A stretch of DNA of 64,000 nucleotides from Clostridiales bacterium (GTDB taxonomy: Bacteria > Bacillota > Desulfotomaculia > Desulfotomaculales > VENG01): assembly GCA_021736985.1 (NCBI GenBank), contig JAIPEW010000002.1, positions 62,001 to 126,000 of the forward strand, written 5' to 3'. The notes under the pieces were generated by a model. That model was not told where the DNA came from. It did not search any database and saw only the letters and a program-made list of their open reading frames with translations. A program made the position numbers and the translations under genes. This document shows, in pieces, positions 48,884 through 58,413 of the stretch; positions within the stretch are counted from its first letter, which is position 1, and each line of letters starts with the position of its first letter.

Positions 48884-49225
48884 TTGGCAGATATTTATGA
48901 AGAAGTTATGAACAAAGCTCAAGAATTAGGAGAACTGGTAACTCAAACAGACGAGTTTACAGAAGTTAAACAAAAACAAGCATTGATGTTCCATGATAAT
49001 TCTGCAATGGAACTTCTGCAATCATACGACGATTTAAAAAAACAGCAAAAAGAAAGACAAGATAATGGTGAAGAACTTACCCAGGAAGATACTGATGCTC
49101 TTGAACAACAAGAAACAAAATTAAATGAAAATGAAAACATAAAAAATTTTTTTGATTCACAAAAGAAATTTCAAGAAATGATTAATAAAGCACTTGAATT
49201 AATTATAAGACCTAGCAAGCAATAA
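48884..49225 (+). CDS. YlbF/YmcA family protein
   Basis: AQELGELVTQTDEFTEVKQKQALMFHDNSAMELLQSYDDLKKQQKE. Confidence 0.8.
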   Translation: MADIYEEVMNKAQELGELVTQTDEFTEVKQKQALMFHDNSAMELLQSYDDLKKQQKERQDNGEELTQEDTDALEQQETKLNENENIKNFFDSQKKFQEMINKALELIIRPSKQ

Positions 49226-49264
49226 ATAAAAAAACTGCCGTTTGCTGTTTTAGTAGTAAGCAAG

Positions 49265-49430
49265 CTGAGCCCCTGTCAAATAAAGAGTTGAAAAAATAAA
49301 AGTTTTATGTTGCAAGGTCTGATTCCGATATTCCATCGGGGTCGGACCTTTTAGTTTTTCTGTAATCTTTTCAGGTTGTAAAAATCCATGTATTCTATAT
49401 TTTAAATGTCTACTACAAAGGGAGTATATT
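49265..49430 (-). mobile_element. Internally deleted, MITE-like derivative (about 165 bp) of the same IS3-family element as 29641-30260
   Basis: Shares GAGCCCCTGTCAAATA..AAATAAAAGTTTTATG..TCTGATTCCG..TTTTAGTTTTTCTGTAATCTTTTCA.. at one end and ATGTCTACTACAAAGGGAG at the other, but lacks the transposase core. Confidence 0.75.
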
Positions 49431-49532
49431 ATAGTGTTTTTTTAAAAGGAACATTTTGATTTAACATTTTATACAATACATAAACTCGGGAGATAATAAT
49501 ATTAAACCTAAATATGTAGGAGAGTGTATAAA

Positions 49533-51578
49533 ATGAAAGAATACTCTACTCAACAGTTACATAAACTGGCTCGTTTATACGGCATTGAAACAGCATACAG
49601 AGATTTTAAAGGTAAGCTGCAATATGCTGAACCGCAATCACTCTTAGCAACATTACGTGCATTAGAAGCACCAGTAGAAAACATGGCAGATATCCCTGAT
49701 GCGCTTCGCCAGAGTGTCCAAGAACGCTGGCAAAAACATTGTGAACCGATTACAGTGGTCTGGGGGAGTAATTACGCCAGCATTGAATTTAAGTTACCAG
49801 CAATATATGAAAAAGAAACTGGAAAGTGTCACCTGCAAATAGAGAATGGAAAGACATTCTCCTGGGAACAAAAAATTTTTTCACTTCCAGTCTTACAAAG
49901 TATAACTGTAGAAGGCGTAAAATACATAATAAAAATGCTTACCTTAAATATAGAACTACCATACGGATATCACAGTTTCAAACTTGTCTTACCCGGGATA
50001 CAATGCAGCACATTAATTATCGCTGCACCACAAAATTTTTATTCATTGCAACAAAAACACATGTGGGGAATTTTTAGCCCGGTGTATTCTCTTTATTCTG
50101 AGCATAGCTGGGGAGCAGGTGATTTTAACGATTTTGGGAGTTTTATAGACTGGATAGGAGAAAACGGAGGAAACATAGCCGGCACCTTACCCCTTTTAAG
50201 CACTTTTTTAGACAAACCTTTTAACCCAAGTCCTTACTCACCCATCAGCAGGTTATTCTGGAATGAATTTTATTTAAACATTATGGAAATTCCTGAACTT
50301 GCTTATTGTCCTGAAGCACGAGAATTAATTGAATCTGAACAAATACAAAAAGAGCTTAATGATCTACAAAACCTGCCGCTGGTAGACTATCACCGCTGTA
50401 TGGCAATAAAACGACAGGTACTAGAAAAACTTGCAAATTGCTGCTTTTCCAGTAATTCTGCAAGAAAAAACTTGCTCCACAAATGGTTAGAAAAAAACCC
50501 AATGGTACAGGATTATGCACGTTTCCGAGCAGTAGTTGAACTTAAAGGGGCAAACTGGCGTAATTGGTCCAAATCACTTAGAGACGGCATTATAGAAAGA
50601 CAGGATTACAACCCGGAAATAGAAATGTATCATATTTACATACAATGGGTAACTTACGAACAATTTCAAAAGCTTGTAAACAAAGCAAATCATAATAACG
50701 TGAATTTATACTTGGATTTCCCATTGGGAGTTAACAGCGACGGTTACGATATTTGGCGGGAGAGAGATTCTTTTGTTTTAAACGTGAGCAGCGGGGCACC
50801 ACCAGACATGTTTTTTACAAAGGGACAAGATTGGGGAGTAATTCCGTTGCATCCTATACGAATAAGAGAACAGGGTTACGGGTATTACATTGAGTGCTTG
50901 AAGCATCACCTGAGAAACGCTAGCATTCTGCGCATGGATCATGTTATGGGACTGCACAGGCTTTTTTGGATTCCACATGGATTACCTGCAGATCAAGGTA
51001 TTTACGTACATTACTATCCTGAAGATTTTTATGCAATCTTATCGTTAGAATCCAACAAAAACCAAGCAGTTATAGTTGGCGAAGACCTTGGATTAGTTCC
51101 GGATTATGTACGAAAAAAAATGAAGTACCATAATGCTTACAACATGTATGTGCTTCCTTTTGAATTAACAAAGGATAATAAGCAAATGCTAAAAGAACCG
51201 CCATTGCATTCGCTTAACTGCATGAATACACATGATATGCCACCATTTGCTGCTTTCTGGCCTGAAATGAATAAAGAAGAACGAAACATACTGATTAAAT
51301 TCTTATACCAACAGGGATGGTTAACTGAATATACTGAGGACACAGAAACTATTTTTCAAGCTTGCCTGGAATTTTTAGCATCAAGTTCTTCCCAGCTTAT
51401 GTTAATAAATTTAGAAGATATTTGGCTGGAGACTAAACCACAAAATATTCCAGGAACACAAGATGAAAATCCCAACTGGCAAAGAAAAACCCACTACAGT
51501 ATTGAAACATTCAAAAAAATGCCGAAAATACACAACTTACTGCAAAAAATCCACAATTCTAGAAATACGGAGGGTTAA
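49533..51578 (+). CDS. malQ: 4-alpha-glucanotransferase (GH77)
   Basis: WGAGDFNDFGSFIDW, SPYSPISRLFWNEFYL, LRMDHVMGLHRLFWIP, GEDLGLVPDYVR. Confidence 0.92.
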   Translation: MKEYSTQQLHKLARLYGIETAYRDFKGKLQYAEPQSLLATLRALEAPVENMADIPDALRQSVQERWQKHCEPITVVWGSNYASIEFKLPAIYEKETGKCHLQIENGKTFSWEQKIFSLPVLQSITVEGVKYIIKMLTLNIELPYGYHSFKLVLPGIQCSTLIIAAPQNFYSLQQKHMWGIFSPVYSLYSEHSWGAGDFNDFGSFIDWIGENGGNIAGTLPLLSTFLDKPFNPSPYSPISRLFWNEFYLNIMEIPELAYCPEARELIESEQIQKELNDLQNLPLVDYHRCMAIKRQVLEKLANCCFSSNSARKNLLHKWLEKNPMVQDYARFRAVVELKGANWRNWSKSLRDGIIERQDYNPEIEMYHIYIQWVTYEQFQKLVNKANHNNVNLYLDFPLGVNSDGYDIWRERDSFVLNVSSGAPPDMFFTKGQDWGVIPLHPIRIREQGYGYYIECLKHHLRNASILRMDHVMGLHRLFWIPHGLPADQGIYVHYYPEDFYAILSLESNKNQAVIVGEDLGLVPDYVRKKMKYHNAYNMYVLPFELTKDNKQMLKEPPLHSLNCMNTHDMPPFAAFWPEMNKEERNILIKFLYQQGWLTEYTEDTETIFQACLEFLASSSSQLMLINLEDIWLETKPQNIPGTQDENPNWQRKTHYSIETFKKMPKIHNLLQKIHNSRNTEG

Positions 51579-51584
51579 ACCAGC

Positions 51585-54014
51585 ATGGAAAAATATATTT
51601 GTATACACGGACACTTCTATCAACCCCCCCGGGAGAATCCCTGGCTCGAAGATATTGAATTACAGGACTCAGCGCATCCATATCATGATTGGAATCAAAG
51701 AGTAACTGCCGAATGTTATGCACCAAACGCCTCATCTCGAATTTTGAACAATAAAAAAAACATAAAAAAAATAATAAATAATTATGCCCAAATTAGTTTC
51801 AACTTTGGACCAACAATATTGGACTGGATGGAAACTAAAAACCCTGATACTTATCAAGCTATAATAGAAGCAGACAAAAAAAGCATAAAAAATTTCTCAG
51901 GACACGGCTCGGCCCTTGCCCAAACATACAACCATATGATCATGCCCCTGGCAAACAAGCAGGATAAATACACTCAGATAATCTGGGGGATCAAGGATTT
52001 TGAACACCGTTTCAAGCGTAAACCAGAAGGAATGTGGTTGCCTGAAACTGCTGTAGATTTAGAAACCCTTGATATAATGGCAGAACTTGGTATAACCTTT
52101 ACTATACTTACTCCATATCAAGCTAAACGGTTCCGTAAAATAGACAATCAAAACTGGGAAAAAGTTGAATCCAGAGGAATTGACCCTTCAATGCCGTATA
52201 AACTCAACCTGCCTTTATCCGGGCGCGTAATAAATATATTTTTTTATGACGGGCCTATATCTCAAGGCGTAGCTTTTGAAGGTCTATTAAATGATGGAGA
52301 AAAATTTGCCAACCGCTTGCTTTCAGGATTCTCTAAAGATCGAGATTGGCCGCAGCTAGTAAATATATCGACTGACGGTGAAACTTATGGCCATCACCAT
52401 CACTACGGGGATATGGCGCTAGCTTATGCACTTAATTATATAAGATCAAATGATCTTGCGCGGATTACAAATTATAGTGAGTTTCTAGAGACATATCCCC
52501 CTACTCATGAAGTTGAAATTTGGGAAAATACATCCTGGAGCTGTGCACATGGTGTTAAACGCTGGTATTATGACTGCGGATGCAACTCCGGCATGCACTC
52601 TGATTGGAACCAGAAATGGAGAGAACCGCTACGCAGCGCACTAGATAGCCTCAGGGATACATTAATCCCACTGTATGAGAAAAAAGCACAAGAATTCCTA
52701 AAAGATCCATGGTCAGCCAGAAACGATTATATATACATTATACTTGATCGATCTCCCGATAATTTAAAACAATTCATAAAAAAACATTCTACCCGTGAAT
52801 TTAACAACAATGAGCATATTACCATGCTTAAACTCCTGGAAATACAGCGGCATGCTATGCTTATGTATACCAGTTGCGGCTGGTTTTTTGATGATATATC
52901 AGGTATAGAAACTGTGCAGATAATTCAATACGCTGGCCGTGCCATTCAATTAGCAGAAGAGCTTTTCCAACAAAATATAGAACCTAGCTTTATTGAAGCA
53001 CTTGCAAAGGCAAAAAGCAATCTTCCCAAACACAAAGACGGGGCTTATATATATAATAATTACGTAAAACCCGCCAAGGTAAACCTGATTAAAGTAGGAG
53101 CACACTACGCACTAAGCTCCCTGTTCAAACCTTATGAAGAAAAGACACAAATTTATTGTTATCAGATACACAGGGATGATTATCACAAAATATTTAAAGA
53201 TGATTTCCGAATAACAATGGGACGCGCCCGAATAAGTTCTGTTGTAACACATGAATCCGATACAATAACCTTTGCTGCAATTAAACCGGATAATTACAAT
53301 TTAAATGCCGGGGTTCGAATATACAAGAATGAATTTGAATATCAGGAGCTCTTGAAAAAGATTAAAGCTGCAGCTGAAAATAAAAACCTTTCTCAAATAA
53401 ATCATATTTTAAATACATACTTTGAAGGTGTAAGTTATTCTTTAAAAGAACTTTTTAAAGATGAACAGCGTAAAATAACGAATCTCATGATTAATTCAAG
53501 TTTAGAAGAAGTCGAAGACGAATTGAGAGAAATTTACCATCATTATTTACCATTAATACGCTTTTTGAATAAGCTTAATATTCCGCAGCCCCGTGCAATA
53601 TACCTGGCAGCACAATTTAATATAAATACCGATCTCGTCCGTGCTCTATCTGAATCTAGGATTGATTTTAAACACGTCAACAACCTTTTAACACAGGCCA
53701 ATGAATGGGATATCGCACTAGATGAAAAAGAAGTAAGCTATACCTTAAAAGAAACTCTAGAACGGTTAGCCAAAAGATTAAAAGAAGGCCCAACTGATTT
53801 GTCGCTTTTAAAAAACATTATTGAAACTACCGAACTAGCCCGTTCATTATCTTTTAATGTTAATTTATGGCAGATACAAAACATCTACTACCAGTTACTA
53901 AATTCTGTCTACGGAGATATTCAAGGTAAGGCAGAAAATGGTAATATAGATGCCGGTGAATGGATAAAAAATTTTGATACTCTAGGAGAAAAACTTAACA
54001 TATTAAAGCACTAA
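51585..54014 (+). CDS. GH57-family glycoside hydrolase with DUF3536-type C-terminal region
   Basis: ICIHGHFYQPPRENPW, GMWLPETAVDLETLDIMAELGI, ISTDGETYGHHHHYGDMALAYAL. Confidence 0.9.
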   Translation: MEKYICIHGHFYQPPRENPWLEDIELQDSAHPYHDWNQRVTAECYAPNASSRILNNKKNIKKIINNYAQISFNFGPTILDWMETKNPDTYQAIIEADKKSIKNFSGHGSALAQTYNHMIMPLANKQDKYTQIIWGIKDFEHRFKRKPEGMWLPETAVDLETLDIMAELGITFTILTPYQAKRFRKIDNQNWEKVESRGIDPSMPYKLNLPLSGRVINIFFYDGPISQGVAFEGLLNDGEKFANRLLSGFSKDRDWPQLVNISTDGETYGHHHHYGDMALAYALNYIRSNDLARITNYSEFLETYPPTHEVEIWENTSWSCAHGVKRWYYDCGCNSGMHSDWNQKWREPLRSALDSLRDTLIPLYEKKAQEFLKDPWSARNDYIYIILDRSPDNLKQFIKKHSTREFNNNEHITMLKLLEIQRHAMLMYTSCGWFFDDISGIETVQIIQYAGRAIQLAEELFQQNIEPSFIEALAKAKSNLPKHKDGAYIYNNYVKPAKVNLIKVGAHYALSSLFKPYEEKTQIYCYQIHRDDYHKIFKDDFRITMGRARISSVVTHESDTITFAAIKPDNYNLNAGVRIYKNEFEYQELLKKIKAAAENKNLSQINHILNTYFEGVSYSLKELFKDEQRKITNLMINSSLEEVEDELREIYHHYLPLIRFLNKLNIPQPRAIYLAAQFNINTDLVRALSESRIDFKHVNNLLTQANEWDIALDEKEVSYTLKETLERLAKRLKEGPTDLSLLKNIIETTELARSLSFNVNLWQIQNIYYQLLNSVYGDIQGKAENGNIDAGEWIKNFDTLGEKLNILKH

Positions 54015-54052
54015 AAAAACAAGGGGCATATTTAAACTACCCCTTGTTTTTT
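54013..54052 (+). terminator. Intrinsic terminator after the GH57 gene
   Basis: AAAAAACAAGGGG...CCCCTTGTTTTTT. Confidence 0.85.
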
Positions 54053-54075
54053 AACTTAATTTCACCGTTCGATTT

Positions 54076-54249
54076 TTACTCTTTGTTTTTAACTGCCTGC
54101 TCATATGGGCAATATTCTTCTTTTTGCTTTTCATCCAGGGTACAACCCCAGTGATCTGCCCCTGCTGCAAAACAACGATATTTACAGAAACTACAAAAAG
54201 TATGTGTGATTTGCTCTTGAGTCATATCTTCTGCTTTTATTCTTTCCAT
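54076..54249 (-). CDS. Small Cys-rich protein, 57 aa (absent from ORF track)
   Basis: MERIKAEDMTQEQITHTFCSFCKYRCFAAGADHWGCTLDEKQKEEYCPYEQAVKNKE; GGGAGGGG SD; five cysteines. Confidence 0.7.
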   Translation of the reverse strand: MERIKAEDMTQEQITHTFCSFCKYRCFAAGADHWGCTLDEKQKEEYCPYEQAVKNKE

Positions 54250-54312
54250 TTTAACAATCCCCTCCCTTTACTTCACATACTATTTTCTTTAAAAGACACT
54301 GCGTGATCAATA

Positions 54313-54354
54313 AGAAAATGACAGAGGTCTCGTTTAAAACCCCTGCCATTTTCT
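54313..54354 (-). terminator. Intrinsic terminator after tRNA-Cys
   Basis: Minus strand AGAAAATGGCAGGGGT...ACCTCTGTCATTTTCT with G-U pairs; T-rich tail. Confidence 0.6.
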
Positions 54355-54362
54355 AGATAAAT

Positions 54363-54438
54363 TGGAGGCGACTCCCGGATTCGAACCGGGGAATCGAGGA
54401 TTTGCAGTCCTCTGCCTTAGCCACTTGGCTAAGTCGCC
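54363..54438 (-). tRNA. tRNA-Cys (anticodon GCA), CCA encoded
   Basis: GGCGACT...AGTCGCC acceptor; loop CTGCAAA. Confidence 0.95.
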
Positions 54439-54602
54439 ATATACTACAACTAAATATTACATATTATTTTATTATTAAACAACTATATCCTTACGCAAAA
54501 TAATTATAAAATAAAATCCGTTAATAGTCAAACAAATCTTAATCCAATCACAATCTAAAAATTTAACTGGATAATTTTGATTCTCAGAACTATAAAATAA
54601 AA

Positions 54603-54629
54603 AAATTGTAGTTTGGAATACTACAATTT
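54603..54629 (-). terminator. Intrinsic terminator after the tRNA-Asp-Phe-Gly cluster
   Basis: AAATTGTAGT-attccaa-ACTACAATTTTT on the minus strand. Confidence 0.8.
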
Positions 54630-54649
54630 CTCGCGGCTTACCTGAAAAT

Positions 54650-54724
54650 TGGAGCGGAAGACGGGATTCGAACCCGCGACCCCCGGCTTGGCAAGCCGAT
54701 GCTCTACCGCTGAGCTACTTCCGC
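54650..54724 (-). tRNA. tRNA-Gly (anticodon GCC), CCA encoded
   Basis: GCGGAAG...CTTCCGC acceptor; loop TTGCCAA. Confidence 0.95.
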
Positions 54725-54736
54725 AAGCAATAAAGT

Positions 54737-54812
54737 TGGTGCCACGGGACGGAGTCGAACCGCCGACACGAGGATTTTCAGTCCACTGCTCTACCACCTG
54801 AGCTACCGTGGC
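54737..54812 (-). tRNA. tRNA-Phe (anticodon GAA), CCA encoded
   Basis: GCCACGG...CCGTGGC acceptor; loop CTGAAAA. Confidence 0.95.
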
Positions 54813-54816
54813 AAAA

Positions 54817-54892
54817 TGGCGGAGCTGACGAGAATCGAACTCGCGATCTCCGGCGTGACAGGCCGGCGTGTTAACCGCTACACCACAGCTCC
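54817..54892 (-). tRNA. tRNA-Asp (anticodon GTC), CCA encoded
   Basis: GGAGCTG...CAGCTCC acceptor; loop CTGTCAC. Confidence 0.95.
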
Positions 54893-55013
54893 GAATAACT
54901 TTATTCATAATTAAATTTCAGTTTGTGAATAACGTCATTGCGTTATCGACAATGACTAGTATACAAAAACATGAGCCAAATGTCAATATTATTTTAAATT
55001 TAAATTTAAAACA

Positions 55014-55871
55014 TTACCCAAACAGTAGAATAGCTTCTCGTATAAGCTTAGCTGCAAGCAGTGCTGTTCTTTGCGAATAATCATAGATTGGACAGACTTC
55101 TACCAGATCCATACCAACAATATTTAAATTTTTCATTAAATATAATGCTTTTATTATTTCCTTAGAATTGCAGCCACCCGGTTCCGGTGTGCCTGTACCA
55201 GGTGCATAGGCAGGATCAACCACATCTATGTCTAAACTTATATAAACAGGTCTTTTTTCAATATTCCTGACTATATCCGGTAATGGTTCTAATATTTCAC
55301 CAGGATAAATAAAAGTATTATTTTCTGCCCATTGGAATTCTTCTCGTATACCAGACCTTATACCTAATTGATAGATGTTCTTACCACCAATTACTTCAGC
55401 AACACGCCTAATAACAGCAGCATGAGAAAATTCTTCACCCAGGTAATCGTTGCGCAAATCGGCATGGGCATCAAGATGAATTACAGCCAGGTCTGGATAA
55501 TTGCTATACACTTGTTTAATTGCCGGTAGACTCACAGTATGCTCTCCACCCAATAAAAAGGGAATTTTTTTGTCTTTTATAATTTCATGTATTACCTGAC
55601 TTATACAATTTAAGCATTTATTTACATTACCAAAAGGCAATATAATATCGCCTGCATCATAAAATCTACGCTCTGATAAATTTAAATTTAATTGTAGACT
55701 ATATTCTTCCAGTCCTTCCGATACTTCTCTAATTTCAACTGGTCCCTGCCTGGTACCAGGGCGAAAACTTACAGTCATATCCATTGGAGCACCTACAATT
55801 ACAACAGAACAATCTTTATATTGTTCAGAAGCACCTATATATTTACCTGTCATCTCTGTCAGATTTAACAA
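55014..55871 (-). CDS. speB: Agmatinase (ureohydrolase family)
   Basis: GGEHTVSLP, HLDAHADLR, SLDIDVVDPAYAPGTGTPEPGG. Confidence 0.93.
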   Translation of the reverse strand: MLNLTEMTGKYIGASEQYKDCSVVIVGAPMDMTVSFRPGTRQGPVEIREVSEGLEEYSLQLNLNLSERRFYDAGDIILPFGNVNKCLNCISQVIHEIIKDKKIPFLLGGEHTVSLPAIKQVYSNYPDLAVIHLDAHADLRNDYLGEEFSHAAVIRRVAEVIGGKNIYQLGIRSGIREEFQWAENNTFIYPGEILEPLPDIVRNIEKRPVYISLDIDVVDPAYAPGTGTPEPGGCNSKEIIKALYLMKNLNIVGMDLVEVCPIYDYSQRTALLAAKLIREAILLFG

Positions 55872-56093
55872 AACCTTACCTCCCTCTTTATTTAATTTAA
55901 TCTCCCTTTATAAAAAAGCAAAAAATAAAAGGAAAAGCACATTTCACATAGAATAGATGAATAGGATAAAAAAATTATTTGATTATACTGGACAAAATAA
56001 TACAATTGTAGTATAAATGTGAATGCTTTACTTTTACATTACAAAGTTCACTACACCTCCAATTCTTTTTTTTGATTATTAAGGAGGGATACC

Positions 56094-56348
56094 ATGAGCA
56101 TAAATAAGATTCCGCTTACCCTGGAGGTATTAGAGCACCTGCGCACTCATATGGAGAATATAGGAACAGACTTTTGCAATTTCGACATCGAAGTATCAAA
56201 AACTTTTTCAGGTAAAACAGCTGTAAAATTTATTGATACTGATAATGGAGCCGTTATCGAACAACATTTTTTAAGTGATGATGATGATGTACAAGAACAA
56301 GACATAGACTTGAGAATTCTTCTTCGTAGAAGAAACTTCCCTTTTTAA
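56094..56348 (+). CDS. Uncharacterised acidic 84-aa protein
   Basis: Strong SD (AAGGAGGG), good ORF; no family recognised. Confidence 0.55.
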   Translation: MSINKIPLTLEVLEHLRTHMENIGTDFCNFDIEVSKTFSGKTAVKFIDTDNGAVIEQHFLSDDDDVQEQDIDLRILLRRRNFPF

Positions 56349-56384
56349 CAAGTTAAAAACAAATGCCGCCTTACAGAACAAGCA

Positions 56385-56418
56385 ATAAAAGCCCCGCCTT
56401 TTTGGCCAGGGCTTTTAT
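56385..56418. terminator. Bidirectional terminator between the 84-aa ORF and speE
   Basis: ATAAAAGCCC-cgcctttttggcca-GGGCTTTTAT. Confidence 0.75.
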
Positions 56419-56420
56419 GT

Positions 56421-57251
56421 TTATTTTAAATAATTTTTAACAAAAGGCGGCAGTATAAAAGCAGCTTTATGAATATCAGGGCTGTACCACCTGGTATTTA
56501 GTTCAGATATATTTTTATTATCTACATTCAGCGGGTCATATATTTTAGAACCCATAGTAAAACTCCAATAACCTCCTGGATATGTAGGAATCACACCACA
56601 AAAAAGATGGTTAATTGGAAAAATATTGCCAACGCTGTCATGAACATTTTTTATTAAATCCTGGTTAAAAAACGGTGATTCTGTCTGCGCAACAAAAAGT
56701 CCGTCCTCTTTTAAAGCCTCAAACACAGTTTGATAAAATTCTTTACTAAATAAACCCTTAGCCGGTCCCACCGGATCACTAGAATCTATAATTATCATGT
56801 CGTATGTGTTTTTATGCTCTTTTACATGCTTTATTCCGTCCTCTACCCGAATCTCAACCTTTGGACTGTTAAAACCTGAAGATAATGTAGGTAAAAACAT
56901 TTTAGCTGCTTCCATAACCTTATCATCAATTTCAACATGTACAACTTCCTGAACTTTATCATGTTTTATTACTTCACGAATGGAACCCCCATCACCTCCA
57001 CCTATAACCAAAACACGGCATGGCTCAGGATGGGTTACCAGACCTACATGAGTAATCAATTCATGATATACAAATTCTTCTTTTTCCGTGGTTTGAATAA
57101 CATCATCAAGCGTCAACATGCGTCCAAATTCTACTGTATCTATAACAACAACCTTTTGAAAATCGGAAATCCTATGATATAAGACTTCTTTTACTTTACA
57201 GCTAATTTTTAAATTACTAGTCTGGTCTTCAGTAAACCAAACCTCCAACAA
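56421..57251 (-). CDS. speE: Spermidine synthase
   Basis: VLVIGGGDGGSIREVIKH, DDKVMEAAKMFLP, DMIIIDSSDPVGPAKGLFSKEFY. Confidence 0.95.
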   Translation of the reverse strand: MLEVWFTEDQTSNLKISCKVKEVLYHRISDFQKVVVIDTVEFGRMLTLDDVIQTTEKEEFVYHELITHVGLVTHPEPCRVLVIGGGDGGSIREVIKHDKVQEVVHVEIDDKVMEAAKMFLPTLSSGFNSPKVEIRVEDGIKHVKEHKNTYDMIIIDSSDPVGPAKGLFSKEFYQTVFEALKEDGLFVAQTESPFFNQDLIKNVHDSVGNIFPINHLFCGVIPTYPGGYWSFTMGSKIYDPLNVDNKNISELNTRWYSPDIHKAAFILPPFVKNYLK

Positions 57252-57266
57252 AATCCCTCCTCTATA

Positions 57267-57725
57267 TTAATACCAGAGCGGTACAGCAGCAAGTGCACAA
57301 CCAATGTGCTCTACTTTATGGTCAATCCCTTTTATTTTCATATCAATTAATTCCATTTCCCGGTTAGCAAAAGACTCTCGCAGCATATATTCTACCTGGC
57401 TATTTGCCTCTTCCTTAGTGCATTTCCCGGAAAACTCCATTATAACCCCAAAAGAATCTGTTGAAAACCCTACCCCTACAGACGCGGATATTAATTCACC
57501 TGGCACCTCACTTACGATATGGCCATAAGCAGTAGGAACCAGTGAACCCGGTGAAATAACAAGATCAGGAGTATATTTCGCACTAGGAGGTAATATACTA
57601 CTTACTTTTATTAAGTTAATATTTCCTATCCCTGCTTCTAAGAGTGCTTTATCAAAAGCTGTTAAGTGATCATGTCCTTCTGCTGCAGCTGCCGTAAGAA
57701 AAAATTTTTCCGGAGTTGGCAACAT
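57267..57725 (-). CDS. pdaD: Pyruvoyl-dependent arginine decarboxylase
   Basis: GIGNINLIKVSSILPPSA (self-processing Ser-Ser site), PTAYGHIVSEVPGELISASVGVGF; start set at MLPTPEKF. Confidence 0.92.
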   Translation of the reverse strand: MLPTPEKFFLTAAAAEGHDHLTAFDKALLEAGIGNINLIKVSSILPPSAKYTPDLVISPGSLVPTAYGHIVSEVPGELISASVGVGFSTDSFGVIMEFSGKCTKEEANSQVEYMLRESFANREMELIDMKIKGIDHKVEHIGCALAAVPLWY

Positions 57726-57894
57726 AACCCATCCCTCCCATTTCAATTTAACCTTATAACAAATAATATTATATCAAAACAATAAAAAATTAAACAGTTT
57801 TGCTTATTTTATTATTAAATTTTAAATACATATTAACCTCAACACAGGGCAATATAAATAGAGGTCCAGGAAAAAAATTAGGAGGTAATAGTAT

Positions 57895-58374
57895 ATGCCT
57901 AATACCGTGATATGCACATTCCAATCTCAACAAGCAGCAGATCAGGCCGTAAATGAATTACGCAATAATGCCTTTGATAATGAAATCTCTGTACTATCTC
58001 CAGACAAAGGCCAAAATAATAACAATAATACTGAAAATGCCGAACGTGGTGACAATGTTGGTAACGGTACAGGTACAGGAGGTGTACTTGGTGGGGCAGC
58101 AGGATTAGCCCTGGGAGCAGGTGCACTGGCTATCCCAGGATTGGGCCCAATTATCGCTGCCGGCCCTATAGCAGGTCTGCTGTCAGGCGTCGCTGCTGGA
58201 GGAATAGCAGGCGGCCTTGTAGACTATGGAATTCCCAAGGAAAGAAGCGAATACTATGAACAGCAAATTCAAGAGGGAGATACGCTGGTATCTGTAAAAT
58301 CAAGCAGTAATAAAGTCAATGATGCAGCTGAAATACTTCGCGGACAGGGAGGACAAGATGTAGAAGTACATTAA
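57895..58374 (+). CDS. General-stress-protein-like glycine-zipper protein
   Basis: N-terminal QQAADQAVNELRNNAFDNEISVLSPD, Gly/Ala-rich zipper (GGVLGGAAGLALGAGALAIPGLGPIIAAGPIAGLLSG). Confidence 0.65.
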   Translation: MPNTVICTFQSQQAADQAVNELRNNAFDNEISVLSPDKGQNNNNNTENAERGDNVGNGTGTGGVLGGAAGLALGAGALAIPGLGPIIAAGPIAGLLSGVAAGGIAGGLVDYGIPKERSEYYEQQIQEGDTLVSVKSSSNKVNDAAEILRGQGGQDVEVH

Positions 58375-58384
58375 AAAATCCAGT

Positions 58385-58413
58385 TTAAGGGACGCTACTA
58401 AAGCGTCCCTTTA
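58385..58413. terminator. Terminator between convergent genes
   Basis: AAGGGACGCT-actaa-AGCGTCCCTT. Confidence 0.8.

Noticed and set aside
54621-54908. 95-aa minus ORF MNKVIRSCGVAVNTPACHAGDREFDSRQLRHFATVAQVVEQWTENPRVGGSTPSRGT...
   Set aside because: It is a translation through the Asp-Phe-Gly tRNA gene cluster, a classic spurious ORF.
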